A DNA stretch of 64,000 bases, taken from positions 5,107,001 through 5,171,000 of the forward strand of contig JARUPY010000465.1 in the NCBI GenBank assembly GCA_029817715.1, in the 5' to 3' direction. This stretch comes from Melastoma dodecandrum. Lineage: Eukaryota > Streptophyta > Magnoliopsida > Myrtales > Melastomataceae. Below the pieces are notes generated by a model. The model saw only the letters and a list, made by a program, of their open reading frames with translations. It was not told the DNA's origin and made no database searches. Within the stretch, counting starts at the first letter, position 1, and each line of letters starts with the position of its first letter. Below, one piece after another: positions 1 to 11,361 of this stretch. Made by a program: the position numbers and the translations under genes.

Positions 1-3000
1 ACTTTGTAAGCCGTGAAGCACAGATTGTTTAGGCAGACAAACAGACAGAGACAGCTGGAGATCATCATCCGGCATCGACAAGCATTTTCTTGTTGAAGTC
101 CCAACTAACACACAACCCTCAGACACTGATCCCATCCTCTCATCTGCAGTTGACCCTTCACCATTATACAATACGCTGCTGGCAACTGGGTACTGTAGAA
201 CGGATGACGTCATGATAATCCCCCAGCAATCTCAAGTCAAGTTTACTGTTGGTGCCAAACGGCTAAGGAGGATTAGATTATAGGGTGGGGGGTTTGGGGG
301 GAAGTTTCCAAAAGGTCAAAGGATGATGAAGACAAGAGTGAATTGGTGAAGTAGGTGAGAACACCCCCTACATCACAAGGTTAATGTTAATCCCAATCTC
401 TAGCTGATCATTTAAAATAATAATAATAATTGTAATGTCTGATGATGATTTGAAATTCAATGTCCGCCCCCGAAGCATCCGGGAATTTTTTATGTGGGAG
501 GAAAAAAGGTGGATGTGGATGTAGATGTGGTGGTAGTGTGGGAGGGGGATGTTGATGGCCGCGTTGAACCCTTAAGAAAAGATTCTTCCCGGGATTATGG
601 GAGACGGGATGGACTTAGCTTGCTATGCATTCACATCATGAATTCTTTCTGTGTATTGCCTTCCTCCTGGTTTAACTGAATGACGGGCCATATATTTTAA
701 TAATTTCTATTTCCTCCCGTGATTTCTGGATTTCCTCACGTGACATAATTTACAACATGTATGTTACGTTGCCGATTAATTATTGTTTAGTTATTTTCAA
801 ATTATATTAAATAGGTAACAATTTAAAAAAAAAAAATGAACCGCAAAGGCTACACATTTTTTATCGAATTTCTCGCGTGTATCTTCGTCCTTTTGTCACG
901 AGGGCGGCTGAGTCTTTTGTTCTTTGGGCGCTTGCCACGTGGGTCTGGAACGGCCATCCTGTCCAAAACAGTGTAGCTGAGACCGTTCTCAGCTGGCAAA
1001 GTTTTTCTTTTATAACACAATATTTTAAACTCTTTATGGTTTTACTTTAAGATAAGATGAGATTAATCTCCGAATTCATTTGCTTCAAAAAGTATCGTAA
1101 AATAAAATAAAAAACGAAATTTTACTTTTAATCGCGATAATATTTTTCAGTTTTAAACCGTAAAATATTAAAATAGTGTCATGGCCCCTAGCTTTTAAAA
1201 AAAGTTAATTAGGCTAGATTATCTATTAATTTAGCTTAAAAAAATAAAAAATAGTACAATTTTATCCCATAGACTTCGCCTACTTCAATTTGTCCAGTTA
1301 TTTAATTTTTCAGCTTCGACACTAACTCTCCAGTCTTTTGTAATGCCGAATACAGGGGAATTAGAGTTTTTGATATAACAAAACATGAGTTGATTGCGCG
1401 TTAACTTGATTTTATGCTTAAATTCGATTTTACAAAAGTCAAATTTAAAATATTATTTTAGTAATATAAAAAATGAGTAACTTATTAATATAAAATATTA
1501 TTGTAATGGGCTGAATTTTTAAATTAAAGGCGTTAATTTGTGTTTTTTCTTTGGGGGTATTGTCAGAATCTAAGACCTCACCTACAAATCTCCCAACCCA
1601 TCTCACTCTATATGGACCCCCGTGAATATTTTGAAGACGTCTTCCGATAAATTTAGGCCGACCTTGAATTTCTTCCCCCACCAACACCTTCTTCTCTCCT
1701 TTTAATTACCCTTTTTATTTTAATTTTAATTATTATTATAAAGAAAATCCCCGTTTCCCTATAAACCCAGTGGCCATTCTCACTTTCTCCCGTAATTCAA
1801 CTTTTCAGAATTCGAATCCCACGAGTTGGGGGGCGACAACGATGCAGTTCGATTTCATTCATCTCGGGTCGTGTCCCTTCGTTACTTTAATATTATTTAA
1901 AACCAAGTGAAGTCGTGTTAAATTCTTTTTGTAAGTTCTATTCATTTCTAGGCATTGTACCAGAAAAAAAAAAATAAAAAAAGAAAGGAGATGAGAGGCA
2001 GAAAGAAGCGAAGTCCCTCCCTCCCCTCGTAATTATTAATCAGTCCATTATTCTTACATTTATCGCAACCGGGTGAAAATAAGTTTTGGATAAAATTGAG
2101 AACGGTAAAGTTTCTCGTCTCGAAACCAATCTAAACCATTAAACCTGACATAATCAACTTTACATGTAAAATTCTTACATTAAGCGTAACTCAACTTTAC
2201 TTTCTTTAAAAACCTTTTTTTGGATTTTAAATATTTTATAGTCCAATTATAATCACAACATATTAATTTGTGACACAAATTTTTAGTCGGTTCATAATTT
2301 AGTGTCATGAATTAATATTTTGTTGTCAAAATAAAAGTGAAAGTTAAATAAATGAAACAGCGTTATAATTGAACTATGGAGATTTTTAAAATATTATATT
2401 TAGTGTACAAAACGTATAATTCAAAAATGAAAATCAATTCTTCCGTGAAAAAGACATGAAAAAAGATCACGATTCAAGATAAATTCACGGATAACTACTG
2501 GACAGGAAAAATTGAACCAATGCATCATGCAACGACGAGTTTTGAATTTTTAGAGTAAGGGGACTAAGGAAAACAAACAAAATAATAATATAGAAGGCCA
2601 AGTTCGTGCGTTTGCGTGCACAACTTTACAACTTCGTTGATTTTTTTGATGATGTTTAATTTTTCAAGATTTGCGGGCCGAAATTTCTAAACCTAATCTT
2701 TGTTGAATCCATTAGATTTTTTTACAAATCAATCCGCACCATCTAAACAAGTTAGATTTGGCTCAACTGGATTGGGATTGGGATTACTACCATGTCATCC
2801 ATCCATCCATCCTTTGTCCTAAACATCGTCTTCCCCAATTTCATCTCTGCGATGGAATCAGTCAGTCAGTCAGAGAGACAGGGTGGGGATGCAGTGATGA
2901 CACACACGGGTGGATGGTGATGGTGATGGGTGGGCCGACATTTTCATTCTGACAACGTATCATCGTCCTAAGGGAAAATAACTTAGAAAGTAGAAGTCCG

Positions 3001-3277
3001 TCTTCTGTTCTTGTCTCTTCTTCTTCTTCTTCTTCTCCCCCATCCCCCCCACTCCCGACTTTGACTTTTCAGCTCCCCTGCACTGTCCGATGATCTCTTG
3101 TTTGTCTGTATTCACTTTTTGTTTCGGTCGTGGGGATTCTCTAGGGACGGACGAGTCTTGTCCCAACAAATGGATGCAACGACTGCTTTTCTTCGGCTTA
3201 TTCCATCGGTCTCATGAACTCCTGAAAGACACTTAGATCGAAGGAAAGGGAGGGATTGGAAGGGGGGAGAAGAAATT
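1..3277. other. AT-rich intergenic region and BRL leader
   Basis: I find no supported gene in this stretch. It is AT-rich with many short homopolymer runs, and the open frames in it are short and have no recognisable motif. The last few hundred bases, from about 2950, become pyrimidine-rich and include a CTT microsatellite near 3015-3035. That fits the promoter and 5' leader of the receptor kinase gene that starts at 3278. No transposon ends were recognised. Confidence 0.5.
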
Positions 3278-6200
3278 ATGAGCGGATGGTGGAGGACGAG
3301 GGTTTTGTCTTCCTCACTTGGCAGCTTCCTCTGTTTCCTGGTCTTTGCCGCCCTGCTTTGTCTCGGGGAATCGTCCAGACGGCTGGCGACCATGGACGAC
3401 GCGGCTGCCCTGCTTTCCTTCAAGAGGAGTTCTGTCCAGTCCGACCCGAACGGAGTCCTCTTGAGTTGGGCCGCGGGGAACGGCAGCCCGTGCAGCTGGC
3501 GCGGCGTCACCTGCTCCCCCTCCTCGCCCTCGGTGGTTGTGGCGATTGACCTAAGCGGGGCCGGCCTTTCCGGGTCATTGCGCTTGCCTGACCTGGTGGC
3601 CTTGCGGGGTCTCCGGTCAGTGAATCTCCGTGGGAACTATTTCTCCGCTGGGGACCTCACCTCCGGGACGACAGCTTCCTGCCTGTTACAGAGGGTCGAC
3701 CTGTCAAAGAATAACATTTCAGACCCTCTGCCGGAAAACTCGTTCCTAAGCTCCTGCGGTCAGCTCGTCTATGCCAACCTGTCGGGGAACTTAATCCCCG
3801 GTGGCTTCCTCCGGTTTGGTCCCTCGCTGCTTCAGCTCGACCTGTCTTCCAATCGGATGTCGGACATCGGACTACTCAACTTCTCCCTCACTGTCTGCCA
3901 GAATCTGAACTTTTTGGATTTCTCCGACAACAAGCTCAAGGGGAAGTTAGATGTCACGCTGTACAACTGCAAGAACCTTTCGCATCTCGATTTGTCGGGG
4001 AACAACATATCTGGGAGCCTGCCTTCGAGATTTGTGGCCGACTCCCTCTCTATTCAGTACTTGGATCTGTCGCGGAACAACTTCTCCGGAAAACTGCCGG
4101 CCCTCGATTTCGGCAGCTGTGGGAACCTCACTGTGCTGAACATGTCCCAGAACGGCTTTTTCGGTGCTGATTTCCCAGCGAGCCTAAAGAACTGTCAGTT
4201 CCTGCAGACTCTTGACATGTCCCGGAATGAGCTTCGGTTGACCATACCTGGTACATTGTTTGGCGGCTTGAAGAATTTGTCACGGCTGTTTCTTTCCCAT
4301 AATCACTTAGCTGGGCAGATCCCAGCCGAGTTGGCGCAGACCTGTGGTACGCTCCGGGAACTCGATCTCGCATCAAACAATCTCTTGGGAGAGTTGCCTC
4401 CCGCATTCGCCTCGTGCTCTTCTCTGTATAGCCTCAATCTCGGTAACAACCAGCTCTTTGGCGATTTCCTTGGTTCTGTTATCAGAAACCTCACTGGTTT
4501 GAACTACCTCTACCTGCCGTTTAACAACATCACTGGCTCGCTCCCGCAGTCCATGAGGATGTTCACTCAGCTTCGTGTGCTTGATCTCAGTTCGAACATG
4601 ATTATTGGGAAAGTGCCCTCGGATATATGTTCTTCATCTTCATCACATCCTCTGGAGAAACTGCTGTTGCCGAACAACTATTTCTCAGGGACGGTGCCAT
4701 CTGACATAGGAAAATGCAAGAACCTGAAGACCATTGACCTCAGCTTCAACAACCTGAGGGGCGAGATCCCAAAGGAAATCTGGTTCTTGCCGAATATGGC
4801 AGACTTGGCTATGTGGGCGAATAATTTAAACGGTGAGATCCCAGAGGGGATATGCTCAAACGGCGGGATGCTGGAGACCTTGATTCTCAATAACAATCTT
4901 ATCTACGGGAGCCTTCCGAGGTCGATTGCGAATTGCACCAACATGATCTGGATTTCCCTTTCGAGCAACAGCCTCACTGGGCAAATCCCAGAAGGAATGG
5001 GGAACCTTCGGAGCTTGGCAATCCTCCAACTCGGCAACAACTCTCTCAGTGGCGAGATTCCTGCCGATCTCGGGAAATGCAACAGTCTGATATGGCTTGA
5101 TCTGAATAGCAACCAGCTAACTGGTCCTGTCCTCCCGTCTTTAGCCGACCGGGCTGGGGAAGTCATTCCAGGGAGTGTTTCTGGGAAGCAGTTTGCGTTT
5201 GTTAGGAACGAGGGCGGCACGGCCTGCAGGGGTGCCGGGGGTTTGGTGGAGTTCGAGGGGATCCGGCCGGCAAGACTGGAGAATTTCCCGATGATCCATT
5301 CCTGCCCAACCACGAGGATATACACCGGAATGACGATGTACACCTTCGCCAGCAACGGGAGCATGATCTACCTTGATTTATCTTACAATGACTTGTCGGG
5401 GACTATTCCCGACAAGTATGGTTCCATGGGCTTCCTGCTAGTCCTGAACCTCGGACACAACCACCTGACAGGCCGGATTCCGGACAGCATCGGGGGCCTT
5501 AAGTTGCTCGGAGTTCTTGATGTTTCCCACAACCATCTCGTAGGGCCGATTCCCGGGTCTCTGAGATCTCTCCACTTTCTGGACGATCTCGACGTCTCAA
5601 ATAACAACCTGAGTGGCCCAATCCCTTCTGGAGGTCAACTGATGACGTTTCCAGCGGCCAGGTTTGATAATAATTCGGGACTTTGTGGTTTGCCTCTGCC
5701 ACCTTGTGGATCGGGTGAATTGCGGCCACTGAATCCTAGGAATGGAGAAAAGGCACAGTCGTTCGAAGCTGAGATGGTCATTGGCATCGTGTTCTTCCTC
5801 TCGTGCATCGTCGGGCTAATGGCTGCTTTTTATCGGGTGAAGAGTAGTCAAAAGGTGAAGTTGCAGAGGGAGAAGTACGTCGAAAGCCTCCCAACCTCCG
5901 GCAGCTGGAAGGTTTCCAGCGTCCAAGAGCCTCTGAGCATAAACGTCGCGACCTTTGAGAAACCTTTAAGGAAGCTAACCTTCGCCCATTTGCTCGAGGC
6001 CACCAACGGCTTCAGCTTTGAGAGCCTGATCGGGTCCGGAGGCTTTGGCGAAGTTTACAAGGCTAAGTTGAAGGATGGAAACACTGTCGCTATCAAGAAG
6101 CTGATACACGTTGCAGGACAGGGTGACCGGGAATTCATGGCCGAAATGGAGACGATTGGGAAAATCAAGCATCGTAACTTGGTTCCCTTGATGGGCTACT

Positions 6201-6931
6201 GCAAGGTCGGCGAGGAGAGGCTGCTTGTTTACGAGTTCATGAAATGGGGAAGCCTCGAGTCCGTTCTTCATGACAAGGCCAAAGAAGGGTCCGTGAATCT
6301 TGACTGGGCTGCAAGAAAGAAGATCGCCGTTGGGGCCGCGAGGGGTCTGGCGTTCCTTCATCACAGCTGCATTCCACACATCATCCACCGGGACATGAAA
6401 TCAAGCAACGTGCTGCTGGACGAGAATTTGGAGGCGAGGGTCTCAGATTTCGGAATGGCTCGACTGGTTAACGCACTGGACACCCACCTCAGTGTGAGCA
6501 CGCTCGCAGGAACCCCCGGGTACGTCCCGCCGGAGTATTACCAGAGCTTCAGGTGCACAACAAAGGGCGACGTGTACAGTTACGGGGTCGTGTTGCTCGA
6601 GCTTCTCTCTGGAAAGCGGCCGATTGACACGGCCGAGTTCGGGAATGACTATAACCTGGTCGGATGGGCGAAGCAACTACAGAAGGAGAGGAAACAAGAC
6701 AGCATACTTGACCCGAAACTAGTAACTACCAAATCCGGCGAAGCCGAGCCATACCATTACCTAGCCATCGCGTTCCAGTGCCTCGATGACCGGCCGTTCC
6801 GGAGGCCGACAATGATCCAGGTAATGGCCATGTTCAAGGAGCTCCAGGTCAACGACTCGGGAAGCGACATTCTCAACGGACTCTCGATCAAGGACGGGAC
6901 CATCAACGAATCGCGAGAGAAGGATCCATAG
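3278..6931 (+). CDS. BRL1: BRI1-like LRR receptor kinase (BRL1/BRL3 type)
   Basis: A 1217-residue protein in one uninterrupted exon, as usual for the BRI1 family. In order it shows a hydrophobic signal region (about 10-32), an N-terminal Cys pair around [11 protein letters not shown], about two dozen extracellular LRRs, an island domain (about 635-685, with [10 protein letters not shown] and [12 protein letters not shown]) set between LRRs, a membrane segment near 831-850, and a Ser/Thr kinase from about 900. The kinase keeps [27 protein letters not shown] and SDFGMAR. The juxtamembrane stretch [16 protein letters not shown] is a BRI1-family hallmark. Family knowledge: BRL1 and BRL3 bind brassinosteroid at the island domain on the plasma membrane and signal mainly in vascular tissue. 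The island domain is closer to BRL1/BRL3 than to BRI1, but I cannot separate BRL1 from BRL3. An upstream out-of-frame ATG at 3256 is not used here. Confidence 0.95.
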   Translation: MSGWWRTRVLSSSLGSFLCFLVFAALLCLGESSRRLATMDDAAALLSFKRSSVQSDPNGVLLSWAAGNGSPCSWRGVTCSPSSPSVVVAIDLSGAGLSGSLRLPDLVALRGLRSVNLRGNYFSAGDLTSGTTASCLLQRVDLSKNNISDPLPENSFLSSCGQLVYANLSGNLIPGGFLRFGPSLLQLDLSSNRMSDIGLLNFSLTVCQNLNFLDFSDNKLKGKLDVTLYNCKNLSHLDLSGNNISGSLPSRFVADSLSIQYLDLSRNNFSGKLPALDFGSCGNLTVLNMSQNGFFGADFPASLKNCQFLQTLDMSRNELRLTIPGTLFGGLKNLSRLFLSHNHLAGQIPAELAQTCGTLRELDLASNNLLGELPPAFASCSSLYSLNLGNNQLFGDFLGSVIRNLTGLNYLYLPFNNITGSLPQSMRMFTQLRVLDLSSNMIIGKVPSDICSSSSSHPLEKLLLPNNYFSGTVPSDIGKCKNLKTIDLSFNNLRGEIPKEIWFLPNMADLAMWANNLNGEIPEGICSNGGMLETLILNNNLIYGSLPRSIANCTNMIWISLSSNSLTGQIPEGMGNLRSLAILQLGNNSLSGEIPADLGKCNSLIWLDLNSNQLTGPVLPSLADRAGEVIPGSVSGKQFAFVRNEGGTACRGAGGLVEFEGIRPARLENFPMIHSCPTTRIYTGMTMYTFASNGSMIYLDLSYNDLSGTIPDKYGSMGFLLVLNLGHNHLTGRIPDSIGGLKLLGVLDVSHNHLVGPIPGSLRSLHFLDDLDVSNNNLSGPIPSGGQLMTFPAARFDNNSGLCGLPLPPCGSGELRPLNPRNGEKAQSFEAEMVIGIVFFLSCIVGLMAAFYRVKSSQKVKLQREKYVESLPTSGSWKVSSVQEPLSINVATFEKPLRKLTFAHLLEATNGFSFESLIGSGGFGEVYKAKLKDGNTVAIKKLIHVAGQGDREFMAEMETIGKIKHRNLVPLMGYCKVGEERLLVYEFMKWGSLESVLHDKAKEGSVNLDWAARKKIAVGAARGLAFLHHSCIPHIIHRDMKSSNVLLDENLEARVSDFGMARLVNALDTHLSVSTLAGTPGYVPPEYYQSFRCTTKGDVYSYGVVLLELLSGKRPIDTAEFGNDYNLVGWAKQLQKERKQDSILDPKLVTTKSGEAEPYHYLAIAFQCLDDRPFRRPTMIQVMAMFKELQVNDSGSDILNGLSIKDGTINESREKDP

Positions 6932-7765
6932 ATCTCGCTAGATTTGTTGTACATAAAGCAGAAACGGATTGATTAAATCCAGATTAGACCGGAGGGATTA
7001 GGAATGGACTGACTTCGGATCAAAGATAAAAAAACACTTTTTTGGTATCAATTCGTCGTTGGTTAGGGACAGCTAGCAATAGCGACGGCAATTTCTAGAG
7101 TCCCGCCGAGGACACAAGATCCTCGTACTGGGTCGGCTGACTACTTACGTCAGCATGACGTGTGTCCAACACAACCCACGCGGCCAGTCCACATCAGCCC
7201 ACGTTCTGTCCAATTTCCCCTGTCTCTGTGCCTTTCACAACAAGAAAAAGAAAGACCGACCCTTTTTCCCTGTCGGGAACAGCAGACCTGAGCGACCCAC
7301 ATGTTGCTCTTCTGCTTCTTCGGTTCTTACACCCAGTTATGGGCATAAAGGCGAGTCCTTTTTTTCACTTTCTTTGATTGTGCGGGTGGAAAGCAAAGCC
7401 TTTATTGTAGTGCCTCCCACGCACCCAGTTGTTGATTGGATTGAATTCTGATTGATTATTGGAGGACGTGATTGGATTGGAGCCTGGAGATTTTTATGAT
7501 TGTCTTCCGAATTGGACGTAATTGTCTTCCAGGGTTTTAGCTTGTGTGTGTCAAGTTTGGATCTTGACAATTCAGCTCGGATCAAATCGCTGCTTAGGTG
7601 GTCCTGTTTGTGGTGTTTTTTGAATTTTTCTTCTTTTTTTTTTTCTAGATTTTTTGTTGATAGAATTCAAGCCCACGAGCTGGAATGAGAGTCACTGTTC
7701 TCGATTTTGATCTGGGAAGGTATTGCCTGTCGGCCTCGGTTGGAAGTCGAGGTTGAGGTCGGGGG
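6932..7765 (+). other. BRL 3' region and WIP promoter/leader
   Basis: Intergenic stretch between two genes on the same strand. The first part should hold the 3' untranslated region of the receptor kinase. The part from about 7480 to 7765, T-rich and then G-rich, should hold the leader of the WIP gene. The short open frames here overlap one another in several frames and show no known motif, so no gene is called. Confidence 0.5.
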
Positions 7766-9565
7766 ATGGATTCGCCGGAGGAGTGCTCTGCGATCGAATC
7801 CGTGGAGGAAAACAGTCTGGAGATTGAAGGGGTGCATCTTGATAATGATGTGAGGGGTAACGGGTCTCGTGGGAATCTCGATGTTGTGGCATCGCCTTGT
7901 GATGTGCTTGGAGAAGGGGGAGAGATCGGGATGTCCGGCGAGTCTCCGCCGTCGACTGCTCAATGCGTCGACAGATCGACACCTCCCATGACCAAAGGGT
8001 ACGGATTGAAGAAATGGCGAAGAATTAGGCGGGATGTCGTTAAGGAAGTCCATATGAGCTTAGATGCCAGCAAGTTTTTGAAGAGAGGCTTTTATGGTTC
8101 AATGAATGGTGCAAAACCATCGCTGGTGCCTCTGGAGGTCGGAAATGATAATGAAGCATCGGTTGGATCCATGAGTTCAGTGAGGGACCTTAGCAATGTA
8201 GGTGTTGATGTCTTTGCTAGCCCCTTTGGTTTGGATATTAATTTTGCTGCTGAAGCAGATTCAGATAATAGCAAGGACGAGAGTAGTAAATTATCAACAG
8301 CCGCAAGTGCCCCTAAAACTAGGCACGTTTCACCAGCCGCTTTGGGATATGCCCGTGACAGGATCAGGGTGAAGAACTTGAGCGGGAAGGGTGTGGGTCA
8401 ATCAGGGAAGGCTCACGTTGAAAGCAGCAAGAAGCAGAGAGAGGAAAAGGTCAAAATCCAGATGGAGAACTCTCATTCCACCGTGGAATCTCACTTGAGA
8501 AGCTCCAACGCTTTTTTCATGCAGGGTGCTTTCTCGACGGCCGGTAATGGTATGAGGAGCGGAAAGTCCACAACCTACTACCATTCGGGAAACAGTGACG
8601 ATCCCCATCAAAGCGGACAGTTCAGCGAGGATGGCAGTGCCGATTATCCCAAGGAGATCCATAACGTTGAGAGTATTTCTCAAGATGGGTCAGCCGCTTG
8701 GGAGGCTGAGGAAGAGAAAGATGGACACCATCCGTCTTCTGCAGAGCGAGATCCTTTGGATCAATCTATGCAGGCCTTGAAATCTGTCCAGGAAGCCCTC
8801 GAAAAAGGTTGGTGTGCCAATGAAATGCTTTGGATTATTCCCTTCGCAGTTAATGTTAGAATCATGGTGGTGTGATCATTTTGATATTAGCGAAAAACCT
8901 CATACTTGGTTGTTGTCGTGAGAAAGCTAACGCTATTACCATTTCCGACAGAGGTTGAGAAGTTCGGCGAGATAGCTAAGGAGCCAGTTGTCCTTATCGA
9001 TGAAAAACAGATATCTAATCCGATGGACTACATGAGGTATCTGGAGGTTGCTCTAGAGGAAGCGAGAATGACCCTACGGGCTAGAGAATCTAGAATTTAC
9101 GAGCTGGAAGCTTCCCTGAGTAATCCCAAGTCCCCAAAGGAAGAATCAGCGAGCAACAGCGACTTGCTCACCAATATACCCATGGACGAGCTCGAGAGTG
9201 CCTTCAAGCAAAGGATCCAAGCTGAGATCGAGTATCTCTCAATAGTTAGGACAATACAGAAGTTGAGTGTCGACATCCAAAGCCAACTGATGCTCTTGAC
9301 CGAGCAGGAAGCAGCCAGAGAACCAAAGACTGTGCTAGACAGGCTCACTGAAACAGAAACCAGGGCTGCCGTGTTGGGAAAACGAGCTGAGGAACTCGAA
9401 AAAGCATCAGAAGACATCATAGAGGCTGAAGAGGTTCTGAAGTTGCAGAAAATAACTTGTAAGGCTGCGACTTGGCTTTTCCTACAACTGCTGCTGCTAG
9501 TCCTTGTTGTCTGGTTCTTAGTATCCCGCTTATCGCCCCTAGACAACATAGTCATCCCAACGTGA
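7766..9565 (+). CDS. WIP: WPP domain-interacting protein (plant KASH protein)
   Basis: Two exons, 7766-8807 and 8952-9565, joined across a GT...AG intron in phase 1, give 551 residues. The N-terminal half is acidic and low-complexity, with the family motif GYGLKKWRRIRRD at about residues 78-90. From about 340 to 500 it is rich in Glu, Lys and Leu heptads, as expected for a coiled coil. It ends in a single membrane segment of about 22 residues and a short lumenal tail closing with VIPT. Family knowledge: WIP proteins sit in the outer nuclear envelope, bind WPP-domain proteins and RanGAP through the coiled coil, and pass their C-terminal PT tail to SUN proteins in the perinuclear space. The C-terminal PT is intact. 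Translation without splicing would stop at 8875 and lose the coiled coil and anchor, so the intron is required. Confidence 0.92.
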
Positions 9566-10259
9566 AATCAGGGGGACAATTCAGGTTATAAACTAAAATT
9601 TTGTCATTTGTTTATTGTAGATTTCTCAAAAAGGGATTTACTTTGGATGGTGTGTTTTGAAAACTTAGGTGACAGTTGATTCACTCCCAGTTTGCCGCTT
9701 TAAGGCATGATCCCTGCCTTGTGTGGATAGAGTCTCAGTCAGATGTATTAGTTATTGGATTTGACTAATCAGATTATGTAAGAAACAAAGGTTCCAAGAA
9801 CCTTCAAGAGTCAAACCAACAGCTCATGCCTCCTACGTCCAGCAAAATGCATAGTGACTGTTATTGCTGTCAGCAGCAGCCGGAACAGACCATCCATTCC
9901 TGGGTGGCAGCAAGTCTGCGGAAACAGTAGGTGGGGGTCCATGTGAGACCATGTAACATGCTGATACAACAGACAGTTCGTCATCTTCCATCTTGAATTG
10001 TAAAGGGGCGGGCACTTCATCGCGACATTGATGGCGTGCACTCAATTTCTCAACTTTTCAGCCCTTGATTTGGTGGTGAAAGTTGTAACAGAGGGCGATC
10101 GATGGACTTCCCACTTCTGTCGAATGTTTTAAGAATTGACTCACAAGCTTCGCAATATGGTAAGGAGTCTGGGAGTGATTGCTCCTGTCCATTGTTCTTC
10201 CTATGAATATAAAAGAGCGAAAACCAGGTAGATGAAACTAAATGGATAATTCCATCACA
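9566..10259. other. 3' region of WIP; no gene seen
   Basis: The first part should hold the 3' untranslated region of the WIP gene. The rest runs into the C-terminal end of the broken zinc-finger gene that is read on the other strand. Short minus-strand frames at 9811-10045 have no recognisable domain and differ in phase from that gene, so I do not call them. Confidence 0.4.
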
Positions 10260-10991
10260 GGTGCTTGCTCAAGCATACGAGGATCCATGGCATTAAGTTC
10301 CGGTTCTTCATCCTCCTCAGACTCTGATGTTATTGGTAGCTCGTTGAAGTCGATGTCCGCCACGGCCTTGCCATTGCAAAGACTTTAGAACAGTCCAGGG
10401 ATAAGAGACGTTGGTAGTGTCTGGCCAACAGCAGTCGCTGTGATGGAACCTGGCTGTGGCTGCCGGGATGGTTTGGCTTGTTGCATCTTGACCTGTGACC
10501 ACCCAGTGACTTGGGGCTAGTGAACGTCTTTTTACATGTATTGCAAGTATACGTATCGGCTGAAACGCCGGAGGTAGCATCACCGGCAGTCGCCTTTGTG
10601 CTATGATCACGGATGATTTCATCGACCTCTCTTGTTTTCCTCTTGATCCCCCTATTCTTCAATCTGTGCTTGTCAGCAACAATATGAGGATTGCCGCAAC
10701 TCACTTCTTCTATCTTGATATCTTGATCGTCCGGGATGCTTTATGGATCGAGTGGGATAAAACCCCATGGCACATTTTTTCGTCTCCTCCTAGCGGATGT
10801 CATCCTTTTCCACCGAACCCTTCTCAGTTGTACTCAAATCCTCATCTTCAGAGCACATGAGAGAACCAGAATCGACTTGAGGAGATGCAATTCCTCCCCC
10901 GCTTCCCAGTAACAGACCACCCAGCAGGGACAATGGTGAACTGATCGAAATTGATGACTGGCTTGGGGTTTAATTTGGTGACAGGAGGCTG
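10260..10991 (-). pseudogene. C2H2 zinc-finger pseudogene, middle and C-terminal part
   Basis: Read on the minus strand this is a diverged copy of the C2H2 gene at 18025-19269. It keeps the block before finger 2 (GWSVTGKRGR here, GWLITGKRGR in the intact copy), the second finger YTCNTCKKTF...LGGHRSRC (about 10475-10550), and an acidic C-terminal stretch containing DFNELP. These three pieces lie in different reading frames, so at least two frameshifts have occurred. At 10991 the homology stops abruptly at an inserted element, and the first-finger half resumes at 17364. It was probably a tandem duplicate of the intact gene. It is most likely dead, although I cannot exclude expression of a fragment. 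Confidence 0.8.
10988..10991. repeat. GCTG flank, left side of nested insertion
   Basis: The four bases GCTG are the last zinc-finger gene bases before the inserted DNA. They recur at 17364-17367, where the gene resumes. In the intact sister gene the matching site carries a single GGCTGG. This looks like a short target-site duplication of the first insertion, but four bases alone are weak evidence. Confidence 0.5.
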
Positions 10992-10996
10992 GTGTT

Positions 10997-11361
10997 TGAA
11001 GGCGGATGGAAGCTGGGCACGGTGACTGGAAACGGTGACATGGATGCTGGGCAAGGTGACAGGAAATGGTGGGTATGTGAAGAACAGGAAGAAGGTTTCT
11101 GTATTTCCAATTCTCATCCTTACATCAACGATTACAATTTTCTTTTATAGGCTGTTCTGGTGTGCCTCTGTACATGTGCCCAAACAGACTGCACACCTCT
11201 AACAGACTAACAAACCTGTATAAGACAAACAGAATCTTCGAGTGTATCTTTTCCTCGTCCACCTCCAGGTATATCTTCTTTATCTGGGCCCTTGTTCCTC
11301 ATCCAGGCTTGCAGCCCACATCTTCCATTTTTGTTTCTTCTTGGCCTTTGTCTCGCCCACA
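10997..11361 (-). repeat. 3' LTR of copia element 1
   Basis: A 365-bp direct repeat of 15865-16227, beginning TGAAGGCGG and ending GCCCACA on the plus strand. The polyprotein frame runs into this repeat and stops at 11299. Most differences from the other LTR fall in its first 170 bases; the rest is nearly identical. Confidence 0.93.
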